Notes: generated by a model not told the origin, from the letters alone. A stretch of 64,000 nucleotides of DNA from Sphingobacteriales bacterium (GCA_024642285.1 JAHEBJ010000001.1:62001-126000), one strand, 5' to 3'; counted from the first letter of the stretch, positions 28,419 through 38,102 are shown. Numbers and translations are program-made.

Positions 28419-31337
28419 ATGCGTAATATCCTGGTAGTATTATTTCTTTTTATAACTGTTGCAGGCAATGCTCAACAAACTGATGCAAACAAATGGGTTG
28501 ACAGTGTTTTTAAAACACTCAGTCCCGAAGAGCAGATCGCACAACTGATGGTGGTAAGGCTTTCAACCATTGATTCCAGGACCAAGACCGTAACTTTTTA
28601 CGACAGCGCGGTAACTGAATTAATTAAACAATATAATATTGGAAGCATCTGTGTTTTCCAGGGAAGCCCTGTAAAACAGGCTACCGTCTTAAACAGTTTA
28701 CAGGCGATAGCAAAAACCCCCTTATTGGTAACTGTTGATGCCGAATGGGGTGTAGGCATGCGCATGACCGACAGTGTGCTTCCCTTGCCCAAACAAATGA
28801 TGCTGGGTGCTGTGCAGGATTCTTCCATTGCCTACGAATACGGAAAAATTGTGGCCGAGCAATGCAGGCGTATTGGTATACAGGTAAATTTTGCACCGGT
28901 TGTGGATGTAAATAATAATCCAAACAATCCCGTAATCAACGATCGCAGTTTTGGAGAAGATAAATACAAAGTGGCAAGTTTTGGCGTGCAGTATATGAAA
29001 GGTATGCAAGATAATGGTGTGATGGCCTGCGCCAAACATTTTCCGGGGCATGGTGATGTGGCTGTGGATTCACATTACGACCTGCCGGTTATAAAAAAGA
29101 CTATGCCGCAACTGGAAGACCTGGAGTTGTTTCCTTTCAGAAGGATATTTAGTGAAGGTGTTGGAAGCGTAATGATTGCTCATTTATATATTCCTTCAAT
29201 TGATACTACAGCCAACAAAGCAACCTCTCTTTCCAAAAATAATGTAACAGGATTAATGCGGAACGAACTGGGTTATCAGGGTTTAACTTTTACCGATGCA
29301 TTGGAAATGCAGGGCGTAAAAAAATTCTTTCCTGATGGGGAGGCGTCGGTTGAATCGTTGATTGCCGGTAATGACATGCTTTGCTTGCCGGGAGACGTAC
29401 CCTTATCTATCCAAAAAATAAAAGAAGCCATTGAAGCCGGAAAGCTAAGCTGGGCCGATATTGAAATGCACTGCCGCAAAGTGTTGATGGCAAAATATGA
29501 GTACGGACTGGCTGATTTAAAACCCATCAATACAAACAATATCACCAACGACCTGAACAGTAAAATAAGCAAGATGCGAAAAGTGATTGCTGAAAATGCA
29601 TTGACGGTGCTGAGGAAAACAGACAATGATTATTTTCCCTTTCCTGCAACAATAAATTCAGGTTCAGCAGATGTGGTATACGTAAGTGTTGGTAACAACA
29701 GCGACAATGCTTTTGCCACACGCATGCGTGCTGATTACAATGCCGATGTGGTTTATTTTGATTATAACCAGGACTCGTCAAAAATTACTGCAACTGTTGC
29801 TGATATAAAAAAGAAATACACGAAAGTAATTATCGGTGTACACAATTACAAACGTGCTCCTGCAAATAATTTTGGATTAAGCGACAATGCCATTAACCTG
29901 GTGAGCCAATTACAACAACAAAATAAGGCTATCACTTTTGTATTTGGTAATCCTTACGCCATAAAAAACTGGTGTGGCGCCAAAAATCTGATTGCCTGTT
30001 ACGAAGACGACAGCATCATTCAAAACACAGCCATTGATCTGCTGCAGGGAAAAATTGGCGCTGATGGAAGGTTGCCGGTTTCGGTTTGTCTGCAATTTAA
30101 ATACGGCAGCGGTATAAGTTTTGACGCCGCCGACGGATCGGTAAAGAAAGGTATTTTAGATCCTTCTAAACTTACCATAATAGATTCCATTGCCGAAGAT
30201 GCCATTGCTAGAGGAGCTACCCCCGGTGAAGTAGTATTGGTTGCTAAGGATGGCAAAATAGTTTTTTACAAAACTTATGGTAATTATGAATATGGTAAGG
30301 ATGAGCCGGTAGATAAAGAATCAATTTATGATATGGCTTCGGTAACAAAAATTTGTGCCACCACCATTTCGGTGATGCGTTTATATGATGAAGGAAAACT
30401 CGATCTAAAAAAAAAGCTCGGTGATTACCTGCCCTGGGTAAAAGGAACCAACAAAGAAAACTTAACAATTGAAAATATTTTACTGCATCAGGCAGGTCTT
30501 GTAGCCTGGATTCCTTTTTACAAAGAAACCATCGACCCCAATGGAATTCCCTACCTCAAATATTATTCCACCAAAGAAAATGATTCTTTTGGTATTCGTG
30601 TTGCCAATAATTTGTACATGCGTAATGACTGGGAGGATACTCTTTACAGGCGAATTTTGGAAAGCCGTCTGGGCCGATCAAATAGGTATGTATACAGCGA
30701 TAATGATTTTATTTTTTTAGGCAAGGTCGTAGAATCCATCAGTGGCAAATCGTTAAATGAATTTGCCGAAGATAAATTTTACAGGCCGATGGGTTTAACC
30801 ACTACATGTTTTAAACCCAGGGAGCAATATCCTTTAAGCAGGATAGTACCAACCGAATGGGAAAAACAATTCCGCCTGCAGTTATTGCGTGGCGATGTAC
30901 ATGATCCAGGTGCTGCCATGTTTGGCGGGGTTGCAGGCCATGCAGGGTTATTCAGTAATGCTTACGACCTGGCGATCATCATGCAGATGTTATTGAACGG
31001 AGGAACAATTAACGGCAAAAGATATTTACAAAAAGAAACCGTTGATTTGTTTACTGCTTATCACAGTCGTTTCAGTCGCCGTGGATACGGGTTTGATAAA
31101 CCAGAGAAAGATAATAAACTGCGTTCTGATCCCTATCCAAGTTTAAGCGTTTCGCCACGAACATTTGGTCACACGGGTTATACCGGTACCTGTGCATGGG
31201 CCGATCCAAAGTATAATCTGGTTTTTGTTTTTTTAAGTAACCGGGTTAATCCTGATGGAGGTGAGAATACAAAACTGTTGCGAATGAATGTTCGAACAAA
31301 TATTCAGGAAGCTATTTATAAAGCCATGGGATTATAA
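28419..31337 (+). CDS. Glycoside hydrolase family 3 (NagZ-like) fused to a C-terminal serine beta-lactamase-type domain
   Basis: GH3 motif ACAKHFPGHGDVAVDSHYDLP; C-terminal SVTK (SxxK), YSDNDF, GHTGYTG. Confidence 0.95.
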   Translation: MRNILVVLFLFITVAGNAQQTDANKWVDSVFKTLSPEEQIAQLMVVRLSTIDSRTKTVTFYDSAVTELIKQYNIGSICVFQGSPVKQATVLNSLQAIAKTPLLVTVDAEWGVGMRMTDSVLPLPKQMMLGAVQDSSIAYEYGKIVAEQCRRIGIQVNFAPVVDVNNNPNNPVINDRSFGEDKYKVASFGVQYMKGMQDNGVMACAKHFPGHGDVAVDSHYDLPVIKKTMPQLEDLELFPFRRIFSEGVGSVMIAHLYIPSIDTTANKATSLSKNNVTGLMRNELGYQGLTFTDALEMQGVKKFFPDGEASVESLIAGNDMLCLPGDVPLSIQKIKEAIEAGKLSWADIEMHCRKVLMAKYEYGLADLKPINTNNITNDLNSKISKMRKVIAENALTVLRKTDNDYFPFPATINSGSADVVYVSVGNNSDNAFATRMRADYNADVVYFDYNQDSSKITATVADIKKKYTKVIIGVHNYKRAPANNFGLSDNAINLVSQLQQQNKAITFVFGNPYAIKNWCGAKNLIACYEDDSIIQNTAIDLLQGKIGADGRLPVSVCLQFKYGSGISFDAADGSVKKGILDPSKLTIIDSIAEDAIARGATPGEVVLVAKDGKIVFYKTYGNYEYGKDEPVDKESIYDMASVTKICATTISVMRLYDEGKLDLKKKLGDYLPWVKGTNKENLTIENILLHQAGLVAWIPFYKETIDPNGIPYLKYYSTKENDSFGIRVANNLYMRNDWEDTLYRRILESRLGRSNRYVYSDNDFIFLGKVVESISGKSLNEFAEDKFYRPMGLTTTCFKPREQYPLSRIVPTEWEKQFRLQLLRGDVHDPGAAMFGGVAGHAGLFSNAYDLAIIMQMLLNGGTINGKRYLQKETVDLFTAYHSRFSRRGYGFDKPEKDNKLRSDPYPSLSVSPRTFGHTGYTGTCAWADPKYNLVFVFLSNRVNPDGGENTKLLRMNVRTNIQEAIYKAMGL

Positions 31338-31350
31338 ATTTAAGCTTCAC

Positions 31351-32763
31351 TCAGGGCATAAGCATTCCGGCAGCCCATTGAAGTTTAATTATGGAAATAT
31401 AATACTTGGCCTTTTTCTCCTGCAGTTTTTGTAATGCCTCCAAAGCTTTTGTTTCCCTGCTGTTAACCAAAAACAATGAACTTTCCCCTGCTCTGAACCT
31501 GATTTCTTCTCCACGCTGCAGGGTTGCATAATTGTTGTAGGCAAGTTGCTGCAGGTTTACTTGATATTGTAAAGCCAGCAACTCGTTGTAATAACTTTTG
31601 ACTTTATTCAGGATCAGCTGTCGCTTGTAATTAAGTTGCAGCTTGGTTTCCTCAATCTTAAATTTTGCCTTCTTATATTCACCTCTTCCCTGCGACAGGC
31701 GCAATGGAATGCCTAACTTTAATCCGTATTGAAAATTATTCTCGAACAAAGGCCCGGTTGCCGTTTTTAAAATATCATAACCACTGCCCAATTGATTATA
31801 GCTGAAATTAACAACCGGAAGAAGTTCCTGGAATTTTAATTTCTTTTCAATACTCAACACATCCAGTTTGTAATTATAAATAAGTAACTCCGGGTGGTTT
31901 ACTATAGCAGCATTTAACAAACTGTCAACTGAAGGAATTGAAACTGTATTTACATCCATACTTTGTAAATCATCTGCAGGGATAACATCTTCCGGAAGAT
32001 CAACAGGTGTGTCTAAACTGTTCCACATGAACAATGACAGGTTAAGCCCGGCATTTTGAAATTCCAGCCAGGCTTCTGATTTCAAAAGTTCAAAAGCCTG
32101 CAACTGCGAAATGGCTTCGGTAGTATCAATTGCCGGTCTTTCTCCAATAGCAAAAGCTGTACGTACTAACTTTACACGCTGTTCATTTACTGCAACTGTA
32201 TTGTTAAGAATTATAAAACGTTGATATTGCTGTACCCAATCCCAATAACTTTCCGCTGCTTCCAGCATCAGGTTGTTTAAAATATTTTTTTTCTCAACAG
32301 CTGATGCCGTCCTGAAAATTTTTGCTGTTTGCAGCGCTGCCCTTCTTTTGTCCATCAGCAAATTTTTTGCAAGTGGAATACTGATGCCCAGATAGCTGCT
32401 CTCACCAATGGTTTCTTCCGGCGATGTGCGGCTTCCGGCCAGATATTCAAGTCCGGCTTTTACCTCAATACCAAACCAGGTGGGAATGCTAAGTTCAGGT
32501 CGGTTATAATTATAATAGTTGGTACCATCAAAGGTTTTTTGGGCCGACTCGTTCATCAAAACCGGATCAAACATACCACGGCTGATGGTAACATCTGCTT
32601 TCGCTTTTCCAATCAGGATATTGGCCTGCCTGGCAACCGGATGATACAGCTTTACTATGTTTGTTACTTCCTCAAGAGATAAGGTTTTTACACTGTCTTG
32701 TGCCCAGCCAACGATAGGCCGAAACAGCAGCACAACAATAAAAATATATTTAAGGAATTTCAT
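31351..32763 (-). CDS. TolC family outer membrane efflux protein
   Basis: Signal peptide; OEP coiled-coil pattern (LILNKVKSYYNELLALQYQVNLQQLAYNNYATLQRGEEIRFRAGESSLFLVNSRE). Confidence 0.9.
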   Translation of the reverse strand: MKFLKYIFIVVLLFRPIVGWAQDSVKTLSLEEVTNIVKLYHPVARQANILIGKAKADVTISRGMFDPVLMNESAQKTFDGTNYYNYNRPELSIPTWFGIEVKAGLEYLAGSRTSPEETIGESSYLGISIPLAKNLLMDKRRAALQTAKIFRTASAVEKKNILNNLMLEAAESYWDWVQQYQRFIILNNTVAVNEQRVKLVRTAFAIGERPAIDTTEAISQLQAFELLKSEAWLEFQNAGLNLSLFMWNSLDTPVDLPEDVIPADDLQSMDVNTVSIPSVDSLLNAAIVNHPELLIYNYKLDVLSIEKKLKFQELLPVVNFSYNQLGSGYDILKTATGPLFENNFQYGLKLGIPLRLSQGRGEYKKAKFKIEETKLQLNYKRQLILNKVKSYYNELLALQYQVNLQQLAYNNYATLQRGEEIRFRAGESSLFLVNSRETKALEALQKLQEKKAKYYISIIKLQWAAGMLMP

Positions 32764-34076
32764 TACTTTTCTTTTTTACCTGTTTCATTAACGGTATAAT
32801 AATCAGGAGGAAATCCGTTGATGTTCCGCCATAGTTCGTACCAAACGGGTACATTTTTTAACAAAGCAATACCCTGTGCGCCGGTTCCAAGTTTTAGTTC
32901 TTTAGGCCAGGGTTTGTCGGCGGTATCCTGCCTGATGAGCAATCTGAATTTACCGTTGACACTTACATTGCTTTCCACCGCAACAATTTCGCCGCCAAAC
33001 GTACCAGACGAGGCTTTGGGCCATCCGCTAAATACGATAGCCGGAAAACCATCAAACAAAAATCTCACTTTTTGCCCGGGAGCAACCAATGGTAAATCAA
33101 GCGGACGGACAAATAGTTCAACTGCATATTCAACTTTATCCGGAACAATTTCGGCGATCATATCTCCGTCCTTTACAAACTCACCTATGCCAGATTTTCT
33201 GGCCTTAACTATTTGTCCGCTTTGTGTTGCGGTTAGGTAATACATGCCGTTGCGAATGCTATAGCTGGCATATTGATTTTGCAATTTTGCAATATCGGCT
33301 TCGCCACTGGCTACCTGTGTTAACGATTGAAACTGGTCTCCCTGTGTTTTGGTTACTTTCTCAATATTTTCCTGTTGCAGGGCATTCATTTCAATACGGG
33401 TGATGGTAAGGTCCTGTTTGCTGTTGGCCAGTTTGTTTTCGGCACTTATTTTTTTTGCCTGTGCATTTTGAAATTGCTGATTTCTGGTTTCCAGTTGTGT
33501 TAACGATACCAACCCGCTATCAAACATGGTTTTCTGCCGCTCGTACTGTTTACGACCGATTAGGTAGTCATTGTTAGCAGCCACTGCTTCGGCACTATCT
33601 GCCTGTACTTTCAGTTGCAACTGACTAAGTTTGTTCGTCAACTGATTGAGTTTTAGCTGAAGCCCTGAATTGATGGCATCGATTTGCTGATTGGCAATGC
33701 CGGCTTTGTCCCTGTAAAATTCAACTGATTGCTGTTTGCCGGCCAGTTGTTCTTTGGTACGCTCCAGCAGATTCGGATCAAGATATTCTGCTTTCACCTC
33801 CGACAATTGAACCAAGGTATCACCAGCCTGCACATAATCACCTTCTTTAATATACCATTTCATCACCCGTCCGCCAATGATGGTGTTTACCTGCTGTGGT
33901 CTTTGTTCCTGAAACAGGGTAGTTACTGTTCCGCTTGCACGTATATTTTGTGTCCAGGGCATAAAAAGAAATATCAGGAATACCAGGATACAGAATAAAA
34001 ACCACCATTTCACCCGGCTTTTTTTATCAATCAAGTAAATATGTTTATAAGATTTGAACTCTGAATTTTTCATCAC
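32763..34076 (-). CDS. HlyD family secretion (membrane fusion) protein
   Basis: N-terminal TM, lipoyl-like GGRVMKWYIKEGDYVQAGDTLVQL, long coiled coil, beta-barrel RPLDLPLVAPGQKVRFLFDGFPAIVFSGWP. Confidence 0.92.
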   Translation of the reverse strand: MMKNSEFKSYKHIYLIDKKSRVKWWFLFCILVFLIFLFMPWTQNIRASGTVTTLFQEQRPQQVNTIIGGRVMKWYIKEGDYVQAGDTLVQLSEVKAEYLDPNLLERTKEQLAGKQQSVEFYRDKAGIANQQIDAINSGLQLKLNQLTNKLSQLQLKVQADSAEAVAANNDYLIGRKQYERQKTMFDSGLVSLTQLETRNQQFQNAQAKKISAENKLANSKQDLTITRIEMNALQQENIEKVTKTQGDQFQSLTQVASGEADIAKLQNQYASYSIRNGMYYLTATQSGQIVKARKSGIGEFVKDGDMIAEIVPDKVEYAVELFVRPLDLPLVAPGQKVRFLFDGFPAIVFSGWPKASSGTFGGEIVAVESNVSVNGKFRLLIRQDTADKPWPKELKLGTGAQGIALLKNVPVWYELWRNINGFPPDYYTVNETGKKEK

Positions 34077-34079
34077 ATT

Positions 34080-35738
34080 TTATTTTTTAATTACTAATTG
34101 GCCCGACTGAATTTCGTAAATCCTGTCGCAGGTTTTCGCAAAAGCTTCATCATTAGTAAAAACAACAATGGTAGCCTGTTGAATTGTATTTAACAAAGAA
34201 ATCATCTTACTGCGGAATTCCAATTCGGTATTCATCCATGGCTCCTCCAGCAACAGCAGACGTGGCTTTGATACCAGTGCTCTTACGATAAGTATTTTAC
34301 TTGCTACATTTCGGGGCAACCTTTTGCCTGTTGAATCCAGTAAGCTGTCGTATCCGTTGTCCAGTGTATTGATAAACTCGTTAAGGCCTGTTTTATTTAC
34401 CAGTTCCGTTACATCATCGATTTGTACATTGTCATTGCCTAGCGTGATATTCTCCCATAAAGTACCCTGAAAAATATCCTGGTCATTCATCAGTACACCG
34501 GTATTAGACCGTATGGAAGCCAGCGAATAGTTCGAAAAGGGCAAATCATCAAGCAGCAGAGTCCCTTTAAAGTCGGTAAATGCACCCGCCATAATCCGTA
34601 ACAAACTACTTTTTCCCGAACTGTCTTTACCCATTATGCAAACTTTTTCGCCCGGGTTTATCATCATGGATATGTTGGTAAATAATTGCCGTTTTCCACG
34701 GTAACTAAAACTCAGCTCTTTCATTTCCAGTTTTATACCAGTATTTTTTACCGGCATTTCTATGGTGCCGTTTGGCTCAATTTGGATATCGGTAAGGTTT
34801 GAAAGTTTTTCCACTGCAGTTAACGTATCATACACACTACCCAGGTTCATAATCAGTTTCTCTACAGAGGTAAGTACCAGTAATATGATAATTTCGGCGG
34901 CAATAAACTGGCCGATGTTTATCTGCTGATCAACAAGCAAAATGGTGCCAACAATCAACATGGCTGCAGTTATGACGGTTTTAAAAACCACCATTACATT
35001 GAATTGGAACAGTAACACTTTAAAGTGCCTGGTTCTTGAAACCAGGTAGTTGGTTACAAGCTCATCAGTCTTTTGAAGGTGCAGCCGGTTATTTCTGGTT
35101 ATCTTAATGGATTTGATAACACGTGCTGTTTCTTCCAGCCAGGCAGCCACTTTATATTTGTGAGTACTTTTTTCCAGGCTGGTTTCCAATCCCCGTTTTC
35201 CACTATATCTTAAAATCAGCCAAAGAAGTGTTATCAGAATCATACCAAACATTATGAAAGCCGGATGATAAAAACACAATAATATCAATCCAAGAATGAT
35301 CTGCACAATAGCAGTAGGTATATCCAGCAATATTTTAGAAAGGCTTTTTTGCAGAACGGGAATGTCAAAAAAGCGATTGATCAACTCTGGGAGGTAAATG
35401 TGATCGCTCTTATTCAGATCTATTTTTGGAAGGTGCTCAGCAAAGGCAAATGAATAACGGGCAAACAGTTTTTGCCTTATCTTTTCGATGATCTTCATCT
35501 GATTTATTTGCATTATACCTGCTACCAGTACACCCACAACTACCAAAGAAATAAGTACAACCAGCGATGCCCGCATGGATGCACCAAGGATAAAACCAAT
35601 GATGGCCTGTACGCCCAGCGGCAGTGAAAGCTGGATTAAGCCATTAAGAATTGCATAAAAGTATACAGCAGAAATTTCTTTCTTCTCAAGTTTTACCAGG
35701 TTCATTATCCTGGCAACCGGACTCATGTTTACAGGCAT
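34080..35738 (-). CDS. ABC transporter permease/ATPase of HlyB-like type with degenerate NBD motifs
   Basis: ABC exporter TMD; Walker A MGKDSSGKSSLLR; signature region GKRLPRNVASK; Walker B-like RLLLLEEPW; H-loop position N in VVFTNDE. Confidence 0.9.
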   Translation of the reverse strand: MPVNMSPVARIMNLVKLEKKEISAVYFYAILNGLIQLSLPLGVQAIIGFILGASMRASLVVLISLVVVGVLVAGIMQINQMKIIEKIRQKLFARYSFAFAEHLPKIDLNKSDHIYLPELINRFFDIPVLQKSLSKILLDIPTAIVQIILGLILLCFYHPAFIMFGMILITLLWLILRYSGKRGLETSLEKSTHKYKVAAWLEETARVIKSIKITRNNRLHLQKTDELVTNYLVSRTRHFKVLLFQFNVMVVFKTVITAAMLIVGTILLVDQQINIGQFIAAEIIILLVLTSVEKLIMNLGSVYDTLTAVEKLSNLTDIQIEPNGTIEMPVKNTGIKLEMKELSFSYRGKRQLFTNISMMINPGEKVCIMGKDSSGKSSLLRIMAGAFTDFKGTLLLDDLPFSNYSLASIRSNTGVLMNDQDIFQGTLWENITLGNDNVQIDDVTELVNKTGLNEFINTLDNGYDSLLDSTGKRLPRNVASKILIVRALVSKPRLLLLEEPWMNTELEFRSKMISLLNTIQQATIVVFTNDEAFAKTCDRIYEIQSGQLVIKK

Positions 35739-35812
35739 GAATGTTTAGTTTAAAAATTTACAGAATTTAGATACGGAATATAGAGCTATTTAGCTAAAAA
35801 AAGAAGCTGAAA

Positions 35813-36097
35813 TTAGATGAAATCCGGCGGCGGAGTATGCTGCTCCAGACATGGAGAAAGTGAAATTTTATCCGCAAGTAAAAAAGGAGTGGGGGTTTTT
35901 GGGTTGTATTCTTTGTGGCAGTTATTTAACGTCTGAATAATTTTAATTTCCTTAGTCTCGTTTTTTTCTGTTTTCTCGGGGCCTTTCTCTTCATCTACCA
36001 AAAACAACCGGGTTTGCAATGAGCATATAGAACATATCACCGGTGCCGCTTGCACCAGCGCAAATAATAAAACCAGTATAGTTGCTAATTTTCTCAT
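35813..36097 (-). CDS. Small secreted Cys-containing protein, 94 aa
   Basis: Hydrophobic signal sequence MRKLATILVLLFALVQAAPVICSIC, acidic/Lys middle, C-terminal CLEQHTPPPDFI. Confidence 0.65.
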   Translation of the reverse strand: MRKLATILVLLFALVQAAPVICSICSLQTRLFLVDEEKGPEKTEKNETKEIKIIQTLNNCHKEYNPKTPTPFLLADKISLSPCLEQHTPPPDFI

Positions 36098-36105
36098 TGA
36101 GGCTG

Positions 36106-36113
36106 CAAAGTTA
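36106..36113 (-). promoter_or_regulatory. Possible -7 element (TAACTTTG) for the 94-aa gene
   Basis: Minus strand TAACTTTG matches TAnnTTTG, 9 nt before the ATG. Confidence 0.35.
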
Positions 36114-36173
36114 ACGAGGAGAGTAACAATTAATATTCTGAATTGTTTGATTATTGTAAAATTTTGCCGGTTT

Positions 36174-36422
36174 TCAGCTCAAGTCGTTAGAATTGGATGG
36201 CAGTTTATCATATTCACCTTTAATTGCATAATAGCCAAATATCATCAGGCCTAAGGCGATAGGTGTAAAAATACCAATGATGATTATCCACGGTATGGGT
36301 TGATTAATATCTCTTGTTCCGCCGCTGTTAATATTATGAAGGGCACTTGTTACTAGCAAGTAAATGATTACCGGTGCTAAAATTATCCATACAAGGCCCA
36401 TTATTTTTTTAACTGTATTCAT
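36174..36422 (-). CDS. Small two-TM membrane protein (resembles DUF6814)
   Basis: 82 aa with two hydrophobic helices and FGYYAIKGEYDKLP C-terminus; 9 bp downstream of the MFS gene. Confidence 0.7.
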   Translation of the reverse strand: MNTVKKIMGLVWIILAPVIIYLLVTSALHNINSGGTRDINQPIPWIIIIGIFTPIALGLMIFGYYAIKGEYDKLPSNSNDLS

Positions 36423-36431
36423 AAATTTTTT

Positions 36432-37994
36432 TTAATCGTTAACATCATTGTCAATTTTGTTACTCAAATACAATGCTCCAATGATAAAGCACAATGCTGC
36501 TACACTAATAGGATACCAAAGCCCTACCAAAGGGTCTTTTGTAAATGCTGTTGCCAGCAAGGTCGCAATAAAAGGAACCAGTCCGCCAAACACGCCGTTA
36601 CCAATATGGTATGGCAGGCTCATGGATGTATAGCGGATCTTTGTTGGAAATAATTCAACAAGGAAAGCTGCTATCGGGCCATAGGCCATGGTTACAAAGA
36701 TGATCATTATCCATACCAAAGAAATGAATTTCCATTTGAGAACCGACGATAAATATTTGTCGGCGTAAACAGGATTAGTATCAACTTTAATTAAGGATTT
36801 AAATTGATTCATAGGGACCGTATCAGCACTGGTAATTGAAAACTTTCGTCCGTCATGTAATTCCCAGTAGGTTTTACTGTGCTCAATTTTTACATTCAGT
36901 AAAGGGTCGGCATTTGAGATCGTATCAATTTTAAATAAAGTTGAGGTAACGTTAGGCTTTGCCATTCGTATCGCCTGGTTTTTCCATTCCTTCGCATTGG
37001 TCTGTTTTAGAAAAGTATTAAATATGGGCCTGTAAAAAACTACACCAAGTAACATTCCGGTCAGCATGATCCACTTTCTTCCCACCTTATCACTCAGCCA
37101 ACCAAAAAATAAAAAGAAAGGTGTGGCCAGTCCAATTGCCCATAATAATATTTCACGGTTTTGAATAAAATCAAGCTTAACGGTATTTTCTAAAAAACTT
37201 TGTGCGTAAAACTGTCCTGTGTACCAGATAACGCCCTGCCCCATTACTGCCCCAAACAAAGCAAGCAATACCATTTTGAAATTTGCTTTATGCCCAAAAC
37301 TTTCTTTGATTGGATTGGTTGAAGTGGTGCCTTCTTTTTTCAGTGCAACAAACAAAGGCGACTCATGCATCTTTAGCCGGATATAAATGGAAACACCAAC
37401 CAGCAGGATTGAAATCCAGAATGGATAACGCCAGCCGCCCCATTGAGCGTTGAATGCAGCATCACTCATATTTGTTTTCACCAGCATGATGATACCCAGC
37501 GCCACAAATAAACCCAGCGTGGCTGTAGTTTGTATCCAGCTTGTATAATAACCTCTTTTTCCTTTGGGAGCATGTTCGGCAACATAGGTTGCTGCGCCAC
37601 CATACTCACCGCCTAACGCAAGTCCCTGTATTAATCGCAAGAATAAAACGAGCAGGGGCGCTGCAATGCCAATTGCTTTGTAACCCGGTACCAGTCCAAT
37701 TAAAAACGTAGAGCCACCCATTAAAATCAGGGTGAGCAAGAAAGTATATTTTCTGCCAATCAGATCGCCCAGTCTTCCAAATACCAATGCTCCAAAAGGC
37801 CGCACTAAAAAACCTGCGGCGAAAATGGCCAACGTACTCAACAAGGCTGCTGTATTATTTCCTTCGGGAAAAAACTGGATGGAAATCGTTTTGGCAAGCA
37901 TGCCGAAAATGTAAAAATCGTACCATTCAATCAACGTACCCAGGGAGGACGAAAAAATAATTTTACCGATTCCTTTAACGGGGTTTGATGACAT
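36432..37994 (-). CDS. MFS transporter, metabolite:H+ symporter (MHS)-like
   Basis: IEWYDFYIFGMLA, RPFGALVFGRLGDLIGRKYTFLLTL, LIQGLALGGEYGGAATYVAEHAP; about 100-residue hydrophilic insertion near residues 335-430. Confidence 0.93.
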   Translation of the reverse strand: MSSNPVKGIGKIIFSSSLGTLIEWYDFYIFGMLAKTISIQFFPEGNNTAALLSTLAIFAAGFLVRPFGALVFGRLGDLIGRKYTFLLTLILMGGSTFLIGLVPGYKAIGIAAPLLVLFLRLIQGLALGGEYGGAATYVAEHAPKGKRGYYTSWIQTTATLGLFVALGIIMLVKTNMSDAAFNAQWGGWRYPFWISILLVGVSIYIRLKMHESPLFVALKKEGTTSTNPIKESFGHKANFKMVLLALFGAVMGQGVIWYTGQFYAQSFLENTVKLDFIQNREILLWAIGLATPFFLFFGWLSDKVGRKWIMLTGMLLGVVFYRPIFNTFLKQTNAKEWKNQAIRMAKPNVTSTLFKIDTISNADPLLNVKIEHSKTYWELHDGRKFSITSADTVPMNQFKSLIKVDTNPVYADKYLSSVLKWKFISLVWIMIIFVTMAYGPIAAFLVELFPTKIRYTSMSLPYHIGNGVFGGLVPFIATLLATAFTKDPLVGLWYPISVAALCFIIGALYLSNKIDNDVND

Positions 37995-38027
37995 GTGTAG
38001 TATTGTTTAATTTTTTATCGGCAAGTA

Positions 38028-38086
38028 GGTATAATGCCGATGTGCCAGTAAGATGCTTCAATCATCTTTGCTATCGGCATAATACC
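38028..38086. repeat. Nested inverted repeat in the MFS/acs divergent intergenic region
   Basis: GGTATAATGCCGAT (38028-38041) and ATCGGCATAATACC (38073-38086), 13/14 complementary, with inner AGATG/CATCT. Confidence 0.8.
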
Positions 38087-38102
38087 ATCTAATATTTAAA
38101 GC

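Noticed and set aside
28598-30468. Multiple minus-strand ORFs antisense to the GH3/beta-lactamase gene
   Set aside because: Fully contained in a confident coding gene; no motifs.
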